The notes: generated by a model not told the origin, from the letters alone. 64,000 nt of DNA from Yersinia alsatica (GCF_902170305.1 NZ_CABHWW010000026.1:310001-374000); one strand, 5' to 3'. Counted from the stretch's first letter, positions 9,300 to 16,363 are shown. A program made the numbers and translations.

Positions 9300-9908
9300 T
9301 TAGCTTCTGACCCATCCTCTACTGATCGGCAAGGCAAAACTTACGTGATAAAGACGCTGCATACCATTCGAAATAGCTTCCCCGAATAAATTCCACACTA
9401 GCTGTGCGAACAAGCAGCCGACAATCCCTAGCAGGAAGGCTCCCACCATATCTAATGGCCAGTGAACACCCAGATAAATGCGTGACCATGCAATGGCGAC
9501 CGCCACGATCATCATGCTGACTGCCGACCAGAGTTTGTGCCAGAAAACAAAGGCTAAGGCCACGGTAAAAATAGCGGTGCCGTGATCGCTCGGGAAAGAA
9601 CTGTCCGGTGAGTGCGGTAAAAAGTTATAGCCAAAACCCACCACGAAAGGTCGATCATGGGGAATAAGCATGCCAATACAAGTGGCTGATAGCATGGAGA
9701 ATGCAAGGGCAATGGCAGCTTTAGTGACCATGGTGCGCTGCATATCCATAGTGTTTTTCGGCCCCCATAGCCACAGCCCTATGAGCAAAATAGGGATAAT
9801 CATAATGAGATCGCGTGCGATAAAAGTCGCAAAAGAAATTATCCACGATGGTGATGCTGGAGTCGCATTTATCATGGAAAAGAAAAAGTAATTCATTTGT
9901 TCCATCAT
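9300..9908 (-). CDS. ybjG: Undecaprenyl-diphosphatase, PAP2 family
   Basis: A 202-aa polytopic membrane protein that closely matches E. coli YbjG, one of the undecaprenyl pyrophosphate phosphatases that recycle the lipid carrier for peptidoglycan. The PAP2 phosphatase motifs are visible: HDRPF in motif 1, PSDHGT in motif 2 and SRIYLGVHWPLD in motif 3. Five to six hydrophobic segments surround them. The start overlaps the end of the upstream PAP2 gene by 4 bp, so the two are probably translationally coupled. Confidence 0.88.
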   Translation of the reverse strand: MMEQMNYFFFSMINATPASPSWIISFATFIARDLIMIIPILLIGLWLWGPKNTMDMQRTMVTKAAIALAFSMLSATCIGMLIPHDRPFVVGFGYNFLPHSPDSSFPSDHGTAIFTVALAFVFWHKLWSAVSMMIVAVAIAWSRIYLGVHWPLDMVGAFLLGIVGCLFAQLVWNLFGEAISNGMQRLYHVSFALPISRGWVRS

Positions 9909-10675
9909 TTTGTACCTTTATCGCGGTGGTAAAAACCGCTAATCATCCAAAACACAGCCAACTGGCTGAGCCATACCCACCAACCTGCCCACAGGTTGTG
10001 AGTAAGAAAATGTGCCCCACGCATAATTTGACCAAACCCCATCAACATGCCAAGGCTGGCACCGACGAACCAACACAGTGTGGCCAATCGCGGGCGCTCT
10101 GGGTAAAACAAGAAAAACAGTGCCATTACTGCAAAACCGCTGGATGCATGGCCACCGGGGAAGCAGTGGCCGGGGCCTGCACCGACTGGGGCCGTCCCCA
10201 TCAATACGTAGCTCAGGGATTTACCGCCGTACTCCACCAAATCCCAAGGGCAGGAGTGCGCGCTGGTGGCTTTTAGAATACCGATCACCAATGGGCCGAT
10301 ACCCAGCAGCAACATGGTGGTCACCAAGCGCCCATTGCGACGATAAATGCCCCATAACAATGTGACGATCGCCGCACTGATAATGCTCAGTTTCAGTAAC
10401 CGGTGGTTAAGTAAATCCAGCCAGTAATTATTATCCCACGGAAAATTCTGGCCAACCGGGTCAAACCAGTAATTACTGATAAACCAATCCAGTTGCTCGT
10501 TGCGGGACAACCACAGAAACAGCAATCCGCTGATCAACAACCCAAAAACCTGCCAAAAATAAAAGGATAACGGCAGTGAGTAAAGGGACTTTGTCCTAAT
10601 TATCTGTACCGTTGAGGTATTATTTAATATAGACATAGTTGCGTTTGATTGAGCGGGCAGTTTGTTGGTCTTCAC
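9905..10675 (-). CDS. Membrane-associated PAP2 phosphatase
   Basis: A 256-aa polytopic protein with PAP2-superfamily features: SAHSCPWDL in place of motif 1, PGGHASSGFA as motif 2 and RGAHFLTHNLWAGWW as motif 3. It probably dephosphorylates a membrane lipid or lipid-linked diphosphate; the substrate is not evident. This variant lacks the classical RP of motif 1 and resembles a branch of uncharacterised acid-phosphatase-like proteins. GTG at 10675 is the longest start, and ATG at 10636 is a possible alternative; neither has a strong ribosome-binding site. It overlaps ybjG by 4 bp and is the first gene of that pair. Confidence 0.75.
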   Translation of the reverse strand: MKTNKLPAQSNATMSILNNTSTVQIIRTKSLYSLPLSFYFWQVFGLLISGLLFLWLSRNEQLDWFISNYWFDPVGQNFPWDNNYWLDLLNHRLLKLSIISAAIVTLLWGIYRRNGRLVTTMLLLGIGPLVIGILKATSAHSCPWDLVEYGGKSLSYVLMGTAPVGAGPGHCFPGGHASSGFAVMALFFLFYPERPRLATLCWFVGASLGMLMGFGQIMRGAHFLTHNLWAGWWVWLSQLAVFWMISGFYHRDKGTK

Positions 10676-10783
10676 GAAATGGCCTGAAGCAGAGGTTTTG
10701 ATGTTGATATTGTGTTTATTTTGTCTTAAGAAAGCCTTAAGGGCTGATAGCGAAGGGGATTACAGCAGGACTCAAATTCCAGA

Positions 10784-10799
10784 CAAGAAAAAACCCGAT
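10784..10799. mobile_element. Left attachment-site core (attL) of the island
   Basis: The 16-mer CAAGAAAAAACCCGAT is repeated exactly at 16185-16200, the rybB terminator. The flanks are also similar (AAATTCCAGA here, GAATTTCAGG on the right). It lies 77 bp beyond the 3' end of int, the arrangement used by P2-type phages. On this side only half of the terminator hairpin is present, as expected after integration into a terminator. Confidence 0.7.
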
Positions 10800-10875
10800 A
10801 GTCTCATTACTCTATATAAAACAACAATATACAATAAATACAGTGAGTTAATTAGTTATTGAGGGGTAGTAAATA

Positions 10876-11925
10876 CTAGGGAAGGGTAACCTCCGCCGCC
10901 ACTTTGCCGCCAGTGCTCATGGTGGTTAGCGGATTGAACTGTACAGCGGTTTCTAGGTGCTCTGGCGCGAAGTGAGCATAACGCATTGTCATCTGAATAT
11001 CACTGTGGCCAAGGATGCGCTGTAATACCAGAATGTTGCCCCCGGACATCATAAAGTGAGCGGCAAAGGTGTGGCGCAAAACATGCGTGAGCTGGCCAGC
11101 AGGTAACTTAATGTCTGTGGTGTTGATTGCCGCCATAAAGCGGAAATAACACTCACTGAAAAGCCGGTCTCCCTCTAACGCGATTAACTCGTCATGAAGT
11201 TCTTTGCTGATTGGCACACTGCGGTTCTTTTTACCTTTGGTTCTGACAAAAGTAATTTTGTGCGGGCTAACCTGTGAGCGGGTGAGCTTTTCTGCTTCAT
11301 TCCATCGCGCCCCGGTACTGAGGCAAACTTTAACTACCATAGGTAAATCTGCCCGGCCAAAACTACATGCGGCCAATAGTGTTTTAATCTGTTCATGAGT
11401 GAGCCACGCCATCTCTTTTTCTGCCACGGCATACTTGCGCAGATTGTCTAATGGGTTCGGTAGGTTCCATTCGCCTAATCTGGCCAACTCGCTAAACATA
11501 CCGCTCAAAAAACTTTGTTCCAGATTCACGGTGACTGGCTTTGCGCCTTTCTTCCATTTCTCTGAGAAATAAATCTCGCCAGACAAACGCTTAGAGCGAT
11601 AGTGAGCAAAATCTTTGCCACTCAAACTGTGGGCAGGGGGATCACCCAGTGCGGCAACTATCAGTTTCAGTTTTTTATAAACCTTTTCACCGGCCTCTAA
11701 AGAACGGCCGTGCAGGTTATACCAAAGTTCGGCAATTTCGCTTAATGTGCGGCGGTCTGGTGCGTCCCCTAACCAAGGCTTATTACTTACCTGATCCATG
11801 GTGTATCGTTCAAAGGCTAACGCTTCACCTTTGGTCGCAAACATTTTTCTTACCCGGCGACCTGTACGGCCTGCCGGGTAGCACTCACATAACCATTGGC
11901 CTGTTGGCTGTTTGCGTACTGACAT
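10876..11925 (-). CDS. int: P2-family tyrosine recombinase (integrase)
   Basis: A 349-aa site-specific tyrosine recombinase. The N-terminus has the compact arm-type domain of P2-like integrases, then a core-binding domain (about 60-160) and a catalytic domain (about 173-330). The catalytic residues are visible: R207 (GARWNE), H281 and R284 (THVLRHTF), H307 (LGHSDI) and the nucleophile Y316 (MRYAH). It appears intact. It would integrate or excise the surrounding element at the 16-bp repeat. Its ribosome-binding site is enclosed in a strong hairpin (11931-11953), suggesting low or controlled translation. Confidence 0.9.
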   Translation of the reverse strand: MSVRKQPTGQWLCECYPAGRTGRRVRKMFATKGEALAFERYTMDQVSNKPWLGDAPDRRTLSEIAELWYNLHGRSLEAGEKVYKKLKLIVAALGDPPAHSLSGKDFAHYRSKRLSGEIYFSEKWKKGAKPVTVNLEQSFLSGMFSELARLGEWNLPNPLDNLRKYAVAEKEMAWLTHEQIKTLLAACSFGRADLPMVVKVCLSTGARWNEAEKLTRSQVSPHKITFVRTKGKKNRSVPISKELHDELIALEGDRLFSECYFRFMAAINTTDIKLPAGQLTHVLRHTFAAHFMMSGGNILVLQRILGHSDIQMTMRYAHFAPEHLETAVQFNPLTTMSTGGKVAAEVTLP

Positions 11926-11930
11926 TGATA

Positions 11931-11953
11931 ACCCCCTTTGAAGATAAGGGGGT
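11931..11953 (-). promoter_or_regulatory. Hairpin enclosing the int ribosome-binding site
   Basis: On the minus strand, ACCCCCTT (from 11953) can pair with AAGGGGGT (11938-11931) over 8 bp with a 7-nt loop. The AAGGGGGT arm is also the Shine-Dalgarno sequence, 5 nt before the int ATG. It may block translation, or partly terminate transcripts coming from the upstream repressor/cargo genes. Confidence 0.6.
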
Positions 11954-12040
11954 ATTTAACTGTATGAATGAACAGTGGTCAATGTTTGATATTATCAATA
12001 AAAAGATTGTAATTGGACAGCAATACATAATCTAATTCAC

Positions 12041-12586
12041 TTAAATACTTTGAAGCCCACTAATGAACACATTATAACTATGGGAAAGATTACCATGTAT
12101 TCTTAATACTTTCCCAATAGCCCTAGAGCCGGCTACTTTTTGATATGAGTGATTAGTGAGTTTAATCAACTCTTCTGCCGCATTTGCTAAGTTATCGGGA
12201 GTCCTAAATTTTCTATTATTCTGTTGGGGGGTTGTATTTAGGTTTAGCGCTTGATCAACCGCAATCAAATCACCTAGATACCAACTTTCTAGTTCATGAC
12301 AGGCTATACGTATTAAATAACTCTGCTTACCGGATGCAGCGCATAACATTAATAGCCGCTGTTTTATTGTAGGGCCATCTCCACCATCTTTATCTCGGAT
12401 AATAACAAATGTTGTATTAGGTGTTTGCCATCCTCTCAGTTTTTTTGTTAATTGTTTTTCAAGATCATTTTTACCTTCAAATGCAATATATCGGACAGTT
12501 ATATCACCCGGAATAACTCTTGGAACTAAGCCTTTTAACATTTCAGCGGCAGATAACTCTTCAAGTAAAAAGACAATAGTTCTCAT
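12041..12586 (-). CDS. DUF4276-like TOPRIM protein, partner of an ATPase
   Basis: A 181-aa protein. It has an N-terminal acidic motif (LLEE, E9-E10), an IIRDKD motif (D65, D67) and a CHELESWYLGD segment (E98-D106). This spacing of a Glu followed by DxD is typical of TOPRIM nuclease folds, and the ELESWYLGD segment resembles DUF4276 proteins. The start overlaps the stop of the upstream ATPase gene by 4 bp, so the two are almost certainly made together. A nuclease effector role is inferred from paired systems such as PARIS (AriA/AriB) and RloA/RloB. Family membership was judged by eye and needs an HMM check. Confidence 0.65.
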   Translation of the reverse strand: MRTIVFLLEELSAAEMLKGLVPRVIPGDITVRYIAFEGKNDLEKQLTKKLRGWQTPNTTFVIIRDKDGGDGPTIKQRLLMLCAASGKQSYLIRIACHELESWYLGDLIAVDQALNLNTTPQQNNRKFRTPDNLANAAEELIKLTNHSYQKVAGSRAIGKVLRIHGNLSHSYNVFISGLQSI

Positions 12587-13782
12587 TGAGGGTCAACTCC
12601 AGGGAAGAATCCTTGCTTCCAAAGATATCCCATCTTGTCGCCATCATTCATATAAGCAACAAGTTGAGTATCTTCTTTTGCTCTATTTGCAGTTGTATAA
12701 CCTTGATTCTTTGACAACCAAAAAACTTCGTCAATACCTACTGCATTTAGAAAATCAGGTGAATGTGTTGAGACGAAAACTTGGCCACCTCTAGTAGTAT
12801 ATGCTCTAAATTCTTCAGCTAATTCTGTTAATAATTTAGGGTATAATTGGTTTTCAGGTTCTTCAACACAAAGTAATGGGTGAGGAGTGGGATCATGTAA
12901 TTGTACTAAGTACGCAAACATTTTTAATGTACCATCAGACACAAATCTGTCGATAAAAGGGTCTGCAAAACTCCCATCTTGAAAACCTAATAAAAGTCTA
13001 CCGTCTTGTGTACTTATTGGTTTTACGTCAGAAACACCAGGAACTCTATGTTTCATCGCAGTAATTATTTCAGCGAATATCTCAGGGTAATTGTCATGAA
13101 TATTTCGAGCAACTAGTTGTAAATTATCACCAGTGGCAGATAGGTGATCTTCGTACCCTACAGCATCTTTTGTTCCTCTGGCTGCGTTAATATGAAAATC
13201 TGAAACATGCCAATTTTCAATTAATTGTCTGAAAGCACTTGCAGCCTTAAATTTAGAAAACTGGCCAAGCCCTTTTATTGCTAGAACATCATCGGAATCA
13301 AGAATTTGTTCTTCTCTATTAAGCTCCTCATCTTTTTTACTAAAGTCATCTTCATTAATAATGGCAGTCCCTTTTCCCTTAGAAAAATCAAGAAAATGAT
13401 AAGGGGAACCATATGGGCCACGCTTATAACGGAGTATCTCTCTATCAACATAAGTTCTTTTTTTTGCATCTTCATTTAATTTTAAAATATATGTGACTAA
13501 ACGTTCATAGCCACTAATTTCTAGTCTGAATTTTACTTCAATCTCGATTGTTCTATTATTAAAATCTGTTCCTCTACTAAGAACCTCATTAAAACCTCCC
13601 CGCCTTTGTATCGCATTTCTAACATTGTATGTCAGACAGTCTTTGAGGAAGCCAAATACATCAAACAAAGTTGTTTTCCCAACCCCATTAGCCCCTACAA
13701 TCACACAAAATTTCGGAATGTCATTCATTTCTAAATTCTTGAATGATTTGAAATTTTTTAATTTAACTGATTCTATGAACAT
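12583..13782 (-). CDS. AAA (ABC/SMC-like) ATPase of a putative defence pair
   Basis: A 399-aa RecF/OLD-like ATPase. It starts with the family pattern MFIESVKLKNFKSF and has Walker A GANGVGKT (30-37), a signature-like SDGTLKMFAYL (282-292), Walker B LLCVEEPE (303-310) and an H-loop VSTHSPDF (337-344). The region between about 90 and 220 is the expected coiled/insertion segment. No TOPRIM domain is fused; a separate TOPRIM protein overlaps its 3' end. It begins 13 bp after the CI repressor stop, so it is probably transcribed with the repressor. It is more AT-rich than the chromosomal genes around it. Anti-phage function is an inference. Confidence 0.75.
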   Translation of the reverse strand: MFIESVKLKNFKSFKNLEMNDIPKFCVIVGANGVGKTTLFDVFGFLKDCLTYNVRNAIQRRGGFNEVLSRGTDFNNRTIEIEVKFRLEISGYERLVTYILKLNEDAKKRTYVDREILRYKRGPYGSPYHFLDFSKGKGTAIINEDDFSKKDEELNREEQILDSDDVLAIKGLGQFSKFKAASAFRQLIENWHVSDFHINAARGTKDAVGYEDHLSATGDNLQLVARNIHDNYPEIFAEIITAMKHRVPGVSDVKPISTQDGRLLLGFQDGSFADPFIDRFVSDGTLKMFAYLVQLHDPTPHPLLCVEEPENQLYPKLLTELAEEFRAYTTRGGQVFVSTHSPDFLNAVGIDEVFWLSKNQGYTTANRAKEDTQLVAYMNDGDKMGYLWKQGFFPGVDPQ

Positions 13783-13795
13783 ATGTCCCTTGATT

Positions 13796-14371
13796 TCAAT
13801 TAGTAATTAAAAACATGGATTTTATTGCAATAAGGAAATTGATATCTTCTAACCTACAATCAAAAGAAAACTTCCCGCCTTCAACCCTCACTTTGCCACC
13901 GGGAATCCGGATAATATCTCGGACGCTGATTGTTCCCTCAATATCAACAACCCATTTGCCATCCTGTACTTCATCGAACTTGCGATCAGCAATATAGGTA
14001 ATATCCCCATCAAGGATAACTACCGGGTCTTTTAATCCGTCAGGCAAGAACGCCTTATCGAACATATAGAAGTTTGAATCGTAGAGTTTGCCGTCTAACA
14101 ACTTTTGGCGAGGAATCTGCACGATATCAAGCTGTTTAGCATTTTCATACATTACGCCCTCGCCAGTCGTTAACCAACGTAGTGATGCGCCAGTCTCTAA
14201 AGCACACTGAATCACAAGGTCTGCGGGAAAAGTATCACGTAGATAACGGTTGGCTAATGTACTGGCAGATATGCCTAATTGCTCACATAAAGCCTGCTTT
14301 GTACTGAAGCCATAAGCCTCCAGCATCCGGTCAATTGCCGCTTGGCCACCACGTCGAAGATCCATGTTCAT
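13796..14371 (-). CDS. Phage CI-type repressor (186/P2-like)
   Basis: A 191-aa repressor. The N-terminal HTH has the phage CI pattern (IDRMLEAYGFSTKQALCEQLGISASTLANR region, about 13-42, with WLTTGEG following at about 66-72). The C-terminal part resembles the oligomerisation/S24-like region of CI repressors. It should keep the element lysogenic by binding three related sites at 14367-14438. Two in-frame ATGs (14371 and 14365) overlap operator 1, so the repressor could block its own expression. The genes downstream on the same strand are the ATPase/TOPRIM pair and int, forming a lysogenic transcription unit. Confidence 0.85.
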   Translation of the reverse strand: MNMDLRRGGQAAIDRMLEAYGFSTKQALCEQLGISASTLANRYLRDTFPADLVIQCALETGASLRWLTTGEGVMYENAKQLDIVQIPRQKLLDGKLYDSNFYMFDKAFLPDGLKDPVVILDGDITYIADRKFDEVQDGKWVVDIEGTISVRDIIRIPGGKVRVEGGKFSFDCRLEDINFLIAIKSMFLITN

Positions 14372-14438
14372 CTCGAAAAGTGAAGTTTATTTATTGACAT
14401 TCACTTTTCGAGATATTAAATTCATCTCGAAAAGTGAA
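14367..14438. promoter_or_regulatory. Three CI operators and the rightward early promoter
   Basis: TTCATCTCGAAAAGTGAA occurs at 14367-14384 and 14421-14438, and the same motif occurs inverted (TTCACTTTTCGAGAT) at 14400-14414. A plus-strand promoter fits here: TTGACA at 14394-14399, 17 bp, then TAAATT at 14417-14422, so the middle operator fills the spacer. Operator 1 covers the repressor start codons. Repressor binding would therefore shut off cox expression and regulate the repressor itself. Confidence 0.75.
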
Positions 14439-14498
14439 TAACCACCCGTTATTTATCGTTACTACCGCTCACCACAAGCGAATAGGGGATGTTGCATC

Positions 14499-14669
14499 AT
14501 GAGACCTAATATTTCAATCACTCTTCTAACTCCTCACGTCACAGTTGAGAGATATGGCGAGTTGACTGGTTTAGATTCAGACACTATCAAAGCGATGTTG
14601 GCCGATGGTCGTTTGACACGCCAGCCACGCCCCGCGCACGTAGCAGAACACGCCACGGAAGAAACGTAA
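14499..14669 (+). CDS. Small Cox/Apl-like phage regulatory protein
   Basis: A 56-aa protein (MRPNISITLLTPHVTVERY...), with AGGGG upstream of the ATG. The segment TVERYGELTGLDSDTIKAML has the pattern of the small winged-HTH excisionase/Cox/Apl proteins that lie opposite the repressor in P2 and 186. It is the first gene of the rightward early transcript and the operators overlap its promoter. It is shorter than P2 Cox or 186 Apl (about 90 aa), so it may be a truncated relative. Function is inferred mainly from position. Confidence 0.6.
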   Translation: MRPNISITLLTPHVTVERYGELTGLDSDTIKAMLADGRLTRQPRPAHVAEHATEET

Positions 14670-14671
14670 TC

Positions 14672-14878
14672 ATGACGGAAACGGCACTACACCGCACCCG
14701 CCTGCACACTTTGCGTTATAAAGTTTTTTCAGTTTTATTTTTCTACAAAACATCCCGCCAGCCCGCGCCGTGGCTGGGGCTTTGCGGCGTTTCGCCAACT
14801 GAAAAGATTGAAAAGAATTTCAATGTTTTTCAGTTTTTGGATCTTGGAGTGGATCGCGTAAAAGTATTAGTGCATTGA
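14672..14878 (+). CDS. Short phage-type ORF downstream of the cox-like gene
   Basis: A 68-aa frame that starts 2 bp after the cox-like stop. The middle segment (SRQPAPWLGLCGVSPTEKIEK) looks like small hypothetical proteins encoded after cox/cII in enteric prophages, but I do not recognise a family with confidence. After it, another frame stays open with protein-like composition up to a TAA at 15004-15006, so the original gene may have been frameshifted or replaced. No function is proposed. Confidence 0.35.
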   Translation: MTETALHRTRLHTLRYKVFSVLFFYKTSRQPAPWLGLCGVSPTEKIEKNFNVFQFLDLGVDRVKVLVH

Positions 14879-15140
14879 ATTTAAAGGGGATTGTGTGGTT
14901 TGCGTGGAATGAATTGGATCTCTTTACGCGCTTTTGTTCAATGCGGATAAATGCCACTATGTCAGAGCTGGCGTGGGTTGTGGGGGATTTCACAGACCGT
15001 TTCTAAGCTGAAATTTAAGTGATTAATAGTGTTACTATAGCTACAGATTGATTTGGGTCTATAGGGGCGGATGCTTTCTTGGATTAATTTATGTATGTAT
15101 TATTGAAAGAATATTTTTAGATGACTTTCTGGAGAATACA

Positions 15141-15803
15141 TTGCTAACGGTCTGGGGTCGTAAAACTTCATCGAATGTGCAAGCTCTCATGTGGTGTATT
15201 GGGGAGTTGGATTTACCTTATAAGAGACATGATATTGGGCATCGTTATGGTGGTACTAACACTGACGAGTTTTATCGCTTAAATCCAAACCGTACTGTTC
15301 CTGTTTTACAGGATGGCTGTAATCCTCCTTTATGGGAAACCGGAGCTATACTGCGATATCTTGCTAATCGATATGCAAAAGGGGATTTTTGGCCTGATGA
15401 TTTACTGGCAAGAACCGAAGTTGATCGTTGGATGGAGTGGTCAAAGTTAAATGTCGCATTGGCATTTACGGCACCAATTTTTTGGCGGGTTGCACGTACT
15501 CCCAATGAATTGCATGATATAGAAGCTATCAGATTGGCAGTTGAACAGTTTGAAAATAATTTAATGATTGCCGAAGAAATATTCACCTCTAGGAATTATT
15601 TGGCAAGCGAACACTTCTCATTAGCCGATATTCAATTTGGACATGTTTTGTATCGTTACTATGATATTGATATAAAAAGAAAATCAATGCCATATGTTGA
15701 AGCCTACTATAAACGACTTCTTAATAGACCTGCATATAGTGAGCATGTCGCTATTTCGTATGATGAACTCCGACCCAGCAATGCATACAGCAAGCCTATT
15801 TAA
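15141..15803 (+). CDS. Glutathione S-transferase family protein
   Basis: A 220-aa cytosolic GST. The N-terminal thioredoxin-like domain begins LTVWGRKTSSNVQ, where the Ser residues after the WGR motif are candidates for glutathione activation. It has the cis-Pro segment RTVPVLQDG, then the WETGAILRYLA glutathione-binding helix. The helical C-terminal domain contains FSLADIQFGHVLYRYY. TTG at 15141 is preferred because TGGAG lies 6 nt upstream and the reading then starts like other GSTs; a frame open from 15048 would add 31 unrelated residues. It lies inside the att-bounded island and is more AT-rich than the core genes, so it is probably cargo. The substrate is unknown. Confidence 0.8.
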   Translation: MLTVWGRKTSSNVQALMWCIGELDLPYKRHDIGHRYGGTNTDEFYRLNPNRTVPVLQDGCNPPLWETGAILRYLANRYAKGDFWPDDLLARTEVDRWMEWSKLNVALAFTAPIFWRVARTPNELHDIEAIRLAVEQFENNLMIAEEIFTSRNYLASEHFSLADIQFGHVLYRYYDIDIKRKSMPYVEAYYKRLLNRPAYSEHVAISYDELRPSNAYSKPI

Positions 15804-15960
15804 GGCTCTTGAGCTTTGCCCCCAAATATTTCATTGGAGCGAGTCTGTAAACTTTTTTACGAAATAGATCTTATGATAGTGAGATAAAATAGTGCGTAAG
15901 TCAGGTGTGGTAATGCTTGCGCTGGAATTCGATATTAAAAAAAAGAAATGAAATTGTCAG

Positions 15961-16165
15961 CTATCCTTTCCTTTCTATTTGAGAATCTAGTTCACTCGCC
16001 TTTTTAGCACCATCCTGTATGTAAGTATTTAATATCTCTATAGTTAAGATGCGTAAATACTAGGCGAACAGACCTAAAACTCAAGCATTTAAATGAAAAA
16101 TTTCAAAGTGCTGCCGCCATTCCACCGCCAATGGCCATGCAAAGTGCTTGTAAGGTATTGATAGG
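15961..16165 (-). pseudogene. Possible decayed coding remnants inside the right island end
   Basis: Two short minus-strand segments look protein-like but have no start. The first ends at 15961 and includes IQDGAKKASELDSQIERKG. The second ends at 16103 and reads QALCMAIGGGMAAAL, similar in character to the glycine-rich C-terminal loop of thiolases. They may be the 3' remains of genes lost from the island. The evidence is weak. Confidence 0.25.
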
Positions 16166-16184
16166 TAATGGTTTGAATTTCAGG

Positions 16185-16200
16185 CAAGAAAAAACCCGAT
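16185..16200. mobile_element. Right attachment-site core (attR) inside the rybB terminator
   Basis: This copy of CAAGAAAAAACCCGAT matches 10784-10799 exactly. On the minus strand it reads ATCGGGTTTTTTCTTG, the 3' stem arm and U-tract of the rybB terminator. The complete terminator is therefore kept on this side and rybB remains whole. Confidence 0.7.
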
Positions 16201-16269
16201 TAGTCTTGAACCTAAGAAGGCGGGACTATCGGGCTCCTCAATATGGGGACATCAAAGAAAAGCAGTGGC
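16189..16269 (-). ncRNA. rybB: RybB small regulatory RNA
   Basis: An 81-nt Hfq-dependent sRNA made in response to sigma-E that represses outer-membrane porin mRNAs. The 5' end GCCACTGCTTTTCTTTGATG followed by TCCCCAT is essentially the E. coli RybB seed region. The molecule ends in an intrinsic terminator with a CCCGATAGTC / GACTAATCGGG stem and six Ts. It is next to ybjL as in E. coli. The loop region is diverged, as expected between genera. The island's attachment core overlaps its 3' end. Confidence 0.92.
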
Positions 16270-16275
16270 ATTAAT

Positions 16276-16303
16276 TCAGACCCCAGCTCGGTAAGAAAGT
16301 TCT
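16276..16303 (-). promoter_or_regulatory. Sigma-E promoter of rybB
   Basis: On the minus strand, AGAACTT (16303-16297) matches the sigma-E -35 element GGAACTT at 6 of 7 positions. It is followed after 16 bp by TCTGA (16280-16276) as the -10. Six bases then lead to the predicted first base of RybB at 16269. This geometry is typical of RpoE promoters. Confidence 0.85.
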
Positions 16304-16363
16304 GGGCAAATGAAAAAAGTATAAAATAATGTTTAGTTTTATCTTAAATGCACTTTTTCCGCG

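Larger units (their letters stand above)
10784..16200. mobile_element. P2/186-type prophage remnant or island integrated at rybB
   Basis: The 5.4-kb segment between two identical 16-bp direct repeats contains a P2-type integrase, an ATPase/TOPRIM gene pair, a CI-type repressor, operators, a Cox/Apl-like regulator, a short phage-like ORF and a GST gene. Replication, capsid, tail and lysis genes are absent, so it cannot be an autonomous phage. The order att-int-cargo-repressor-operators-cox matches the left end of P2-like phages. Parts are more AT-rich than the flanking core genes. The boundaries are inferred from the repeat. Confidence 0.7.

Noticed and set aside
10662-10862. Plus-strand frame of 66 aa across the left att region
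   Set aside because: No ribosome-binding site or family resemblance, and it runs across the att core and the antisense 5' end of the PAP2 gene.
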